Assembly: GCA_910585335.1 (NCBI GenBank)
Contig: CAJUCU010000051.1
Span: forward strand, 1-6,848
Direction: 5' to 3'
Source: an uncultured Bacilli bacterium
GTDB lineage: Bacteria; Bacillota_I; Bacilli_A; RF39; UBA660
DNA length: 6,848 nucleotides
A program made the translations under genes and the position numbers. This document shows positions 5,986 to 6,848 of this stretch, piece by piece. How positions within the stretch are numbered: position 1 is the first letter of the stretch; the number at the start of each line of letters is the position of its first letter. The notes under the pieces are model-generated. The model saw only the letters and a list, made by a program, of their open reading frames with translations, made no database searches and was not told where the DNA came from.

Positions 5986-6720
5986 ATGAGCAACAAAATA
6001 GGAACACAAATAAAGCTAAATGAGATTTCACATTTACAGTTTATAAGGGATTATGACAAAGAAAAGGAAGAAAGAATGAAACGCATTTTTCAAACTGAAA
6101 AGGTATTTACGGTAGAAGAAATTACAAAAATACTAAAGACAATTTATAAAAATGTTCCTTTCACCTTCTGTATTTCTTATCCTAACAATTACTTTGTAAT
6201 AAGTGATCAGCACAATCACTTTAAGTACACTCATAAAATAAAACTAGCAAGTGGAGAAAAAATAGAAGTGACTTATGATGAAAAAGGACTGAACTTCTCT
6301 TCTTCAGAGCTAAATGAAGCAGAGACAGTCTCTCGTTTTATGAAAGAGGAAATAACTAGAATCACACGCCTAAAAAACATGCCCCAATGTACTTTGGACA
6401 ATTTAACAGAAAATACCAATAGATTATGGAAAAGCTATCAGGCCTTTTATCAAGAAAACCCTGATTTTAGTACAGAGGAAACAAGAAAAAAATCAGAAGA
6501 CATGATTTCCATTTTAGAACATTATCACCTACTTCCTACTATGAATGTTTTTGAAAAAGAACAAGAATTTGAAAGTCTTGCACCATTTGGAATGATTACA
6601 GAAGAAAGTAACTTAGATGAAAAAATCAAAAAAGAAATCAATCAATTAGGAAAAAATATGCACGAATATGGCAAAGAAGATAAAAATCCAATTTTAGTAA
6701 AAACAAATAAACCTGTATAA
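5986..6720 (+). CDS. Unrecognised 244-residue soluble protein
   Basis: I do not recognise this protein. It is hydrophilic and charged, with no signal peptide, no membrane helix and only two cysteines (62 and 135). Residues 1-55 look mostly helical, with a highly charged stretch YDKEKEERMKRI (23-34). Residues 57-105 look like a beta-sheet region (FTFCISY, NYFVISD, then KIKLASGEKIEVTYDEKGL). Residues 108-180 are again helical, and the C-terminal 40 residues are rich in Lys and Glu and may be flexible. This helix-sheet-helix layout could mean a small binding domain, but no function follows. Start ATG 5986 has AAGGAG 8 nt upstream and a promoter before that. It is divergent from sufC and ends in TAA at 6720. 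Sharing a promoter region with the SUF operon hints at, but does not show, a linked role. Confidence 0.85.
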   Translation: MSNKIGTQIKLNEISHLQFIRDYDKEKEERMKRIFQTEKVFTVEEITKILKTIYKNVPFTFCISYPNNYFVISDQHNHFKYTHKIKLASGEKIEVTYDEKGLNFSSSELNEAETVSRFMKEEITRITRLKNMPQCTLDNLTENTNRLWKSYQAFYQENPDFSTEETRKKSEDMISILEHYHLLPTMNVFEKEQEFESLAPFGMITEESNLDEKIKKEINQLGKNMHEYGKEDKNPILVKTNKPV

Positions 6721-6749
6721 AAAAGAAAAAAGGTTATCATAATATCATT

Positions 6750-6767
6750 GAATATCTGCAAATATTC
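6750..6767 (+). other. Small inverted repeat after the 244-residue gene
   Basis: GAATAT, a 6-nt loop CTGCAA, and ATATTC form a 6-bp AT-rich hairpin 30 nt after the stop codon. It has no T-tract and is weak as RNA. The ATATTC/GAATAT sequence recurs in the larger dyad at 6816-6836, so both could be binding sites for one protein. Confidence 0.3.
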
Positions 6768-6775
6768 ACATCAAC

Positions 6776-6816
6776 AAAGCAACCAAATGGTTGCTTTCAG
6801 GTTGTTGACAAAGTGG
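6776..6816 (+). repeat. Hairpin plus shared tail, copy 2
   Basis: AAAGCAACC, loop AAAT, GGTTGCTTT (6776-6797) is a perfect 9-bp hairpin. Its last T runs straight into CAGGTTGTTGACAAAGTGG. The tail matches 17 of 20 bases of the minus-strand tail at 53-34, which follows a different hairpin at exactly the same spacing. TCAACA (6771-6776) can also pair with TGTTGA (6803-6808) to make a longer, bulged structure. TTGACA at 6805-6810 is a perfect -35 hexamer, but no good -10 lies 17-18 nt away. The hairpin might help end the 244-residue gene's transcript, though only three Ts follow. Confidence 0.5.
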
Positions 6817-6845
6817 TATATTCAAAATGAATATACTGCTTTTTC
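6810..6845 (+). terminator. Probable intrinsic terminator
   Basis: The left arm AAAGTGGTATATTC (6810-6823), loop AAAAT, and right arm GAATATACTGCTTT (6829-6842) pair over 14 bp with two G-U wobbles, followed by the rest of a T-run (TTTTT at 6840-6844). The wobbles pair only in plus-strand RNA; on the minus strand they become A-C mismatches, which favours a plus-strand RNA hairpin. It would end transcription of the 244-residue gene. Alternatively, the perfect core dyad GTATATTC/GAATATAC (6816-6836), just after TTGACA, could be an operator for a gene right of the window. Confidence 0.55.
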
Positions 6846-6848
6846 TAT

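Overview
This is an AT-rich window with well-formed AGGAGG-type ribosome binding sites, sigma-A-like promoters and closely packed genes. It looks like low-GC Bacillota, most likely a gut-type Bacilli lineage (Erysipelotrichales or RF39-like). That placement is inferred from composition, gene order and protein style, not from a search. All the tryptophan codons I checked are TGG, and intact genes end in TAA or TAG.

The core, read leftward on the minus strand from about 5900 to 1000, is a complete SUF iron-sulfur cluster assembly operon: sufC (ATPase), sufD (half the usual size), sufS (cysteine desulfurase), sufU (sulfur acceptor/transfer protein), an unrecognised 140-residue protein, and sufB (scaffold). 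Genes overlap by up to 13 nt or are 10-16 nt apart. One promoter lies in front of sufC and a hairpin terminator starts on the sufB stop codon. SufS takes sulfur from cysteine, SufU relays it, and SufBCD builds the cluster. The order is the usual Gram-positive sufCDSUB except for the extra gene between sufU and sufB. That gene and the half-length SufD are the most unusual parts of the operon.

Downstream on the same strand, after the terminator, is a short single-stranded DNA-binding protein gene with its own near-consensus promoter. It lacks the usual acidic C-terminal tip. Next comes an XRE-type helix-turn-helix regulator broken by what looks like a 4-bp tandem duplication inside its DNA-binding domain.

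Upstream of the operon and divergent from it, a 244-residue soluble protein of unknown function is read rightward from its own promoter. The 177-nt gap between its start codon and that of sufC holds both promoters. After it, a noncoding stretch of about 130 nt contains three inverted repeats, the last of which resembles an intrinsic terminator.

Near both ends of the window, in opposite orientation, the same arrangement occurs: a perfect hairpin whose last T runs directly into a shared tail, CAGG[C/T]TGTTGACAAA. The hairpin sequences themselves are unrelated. This may be an interspersed noncoding element or a conserved promoter upstream region.
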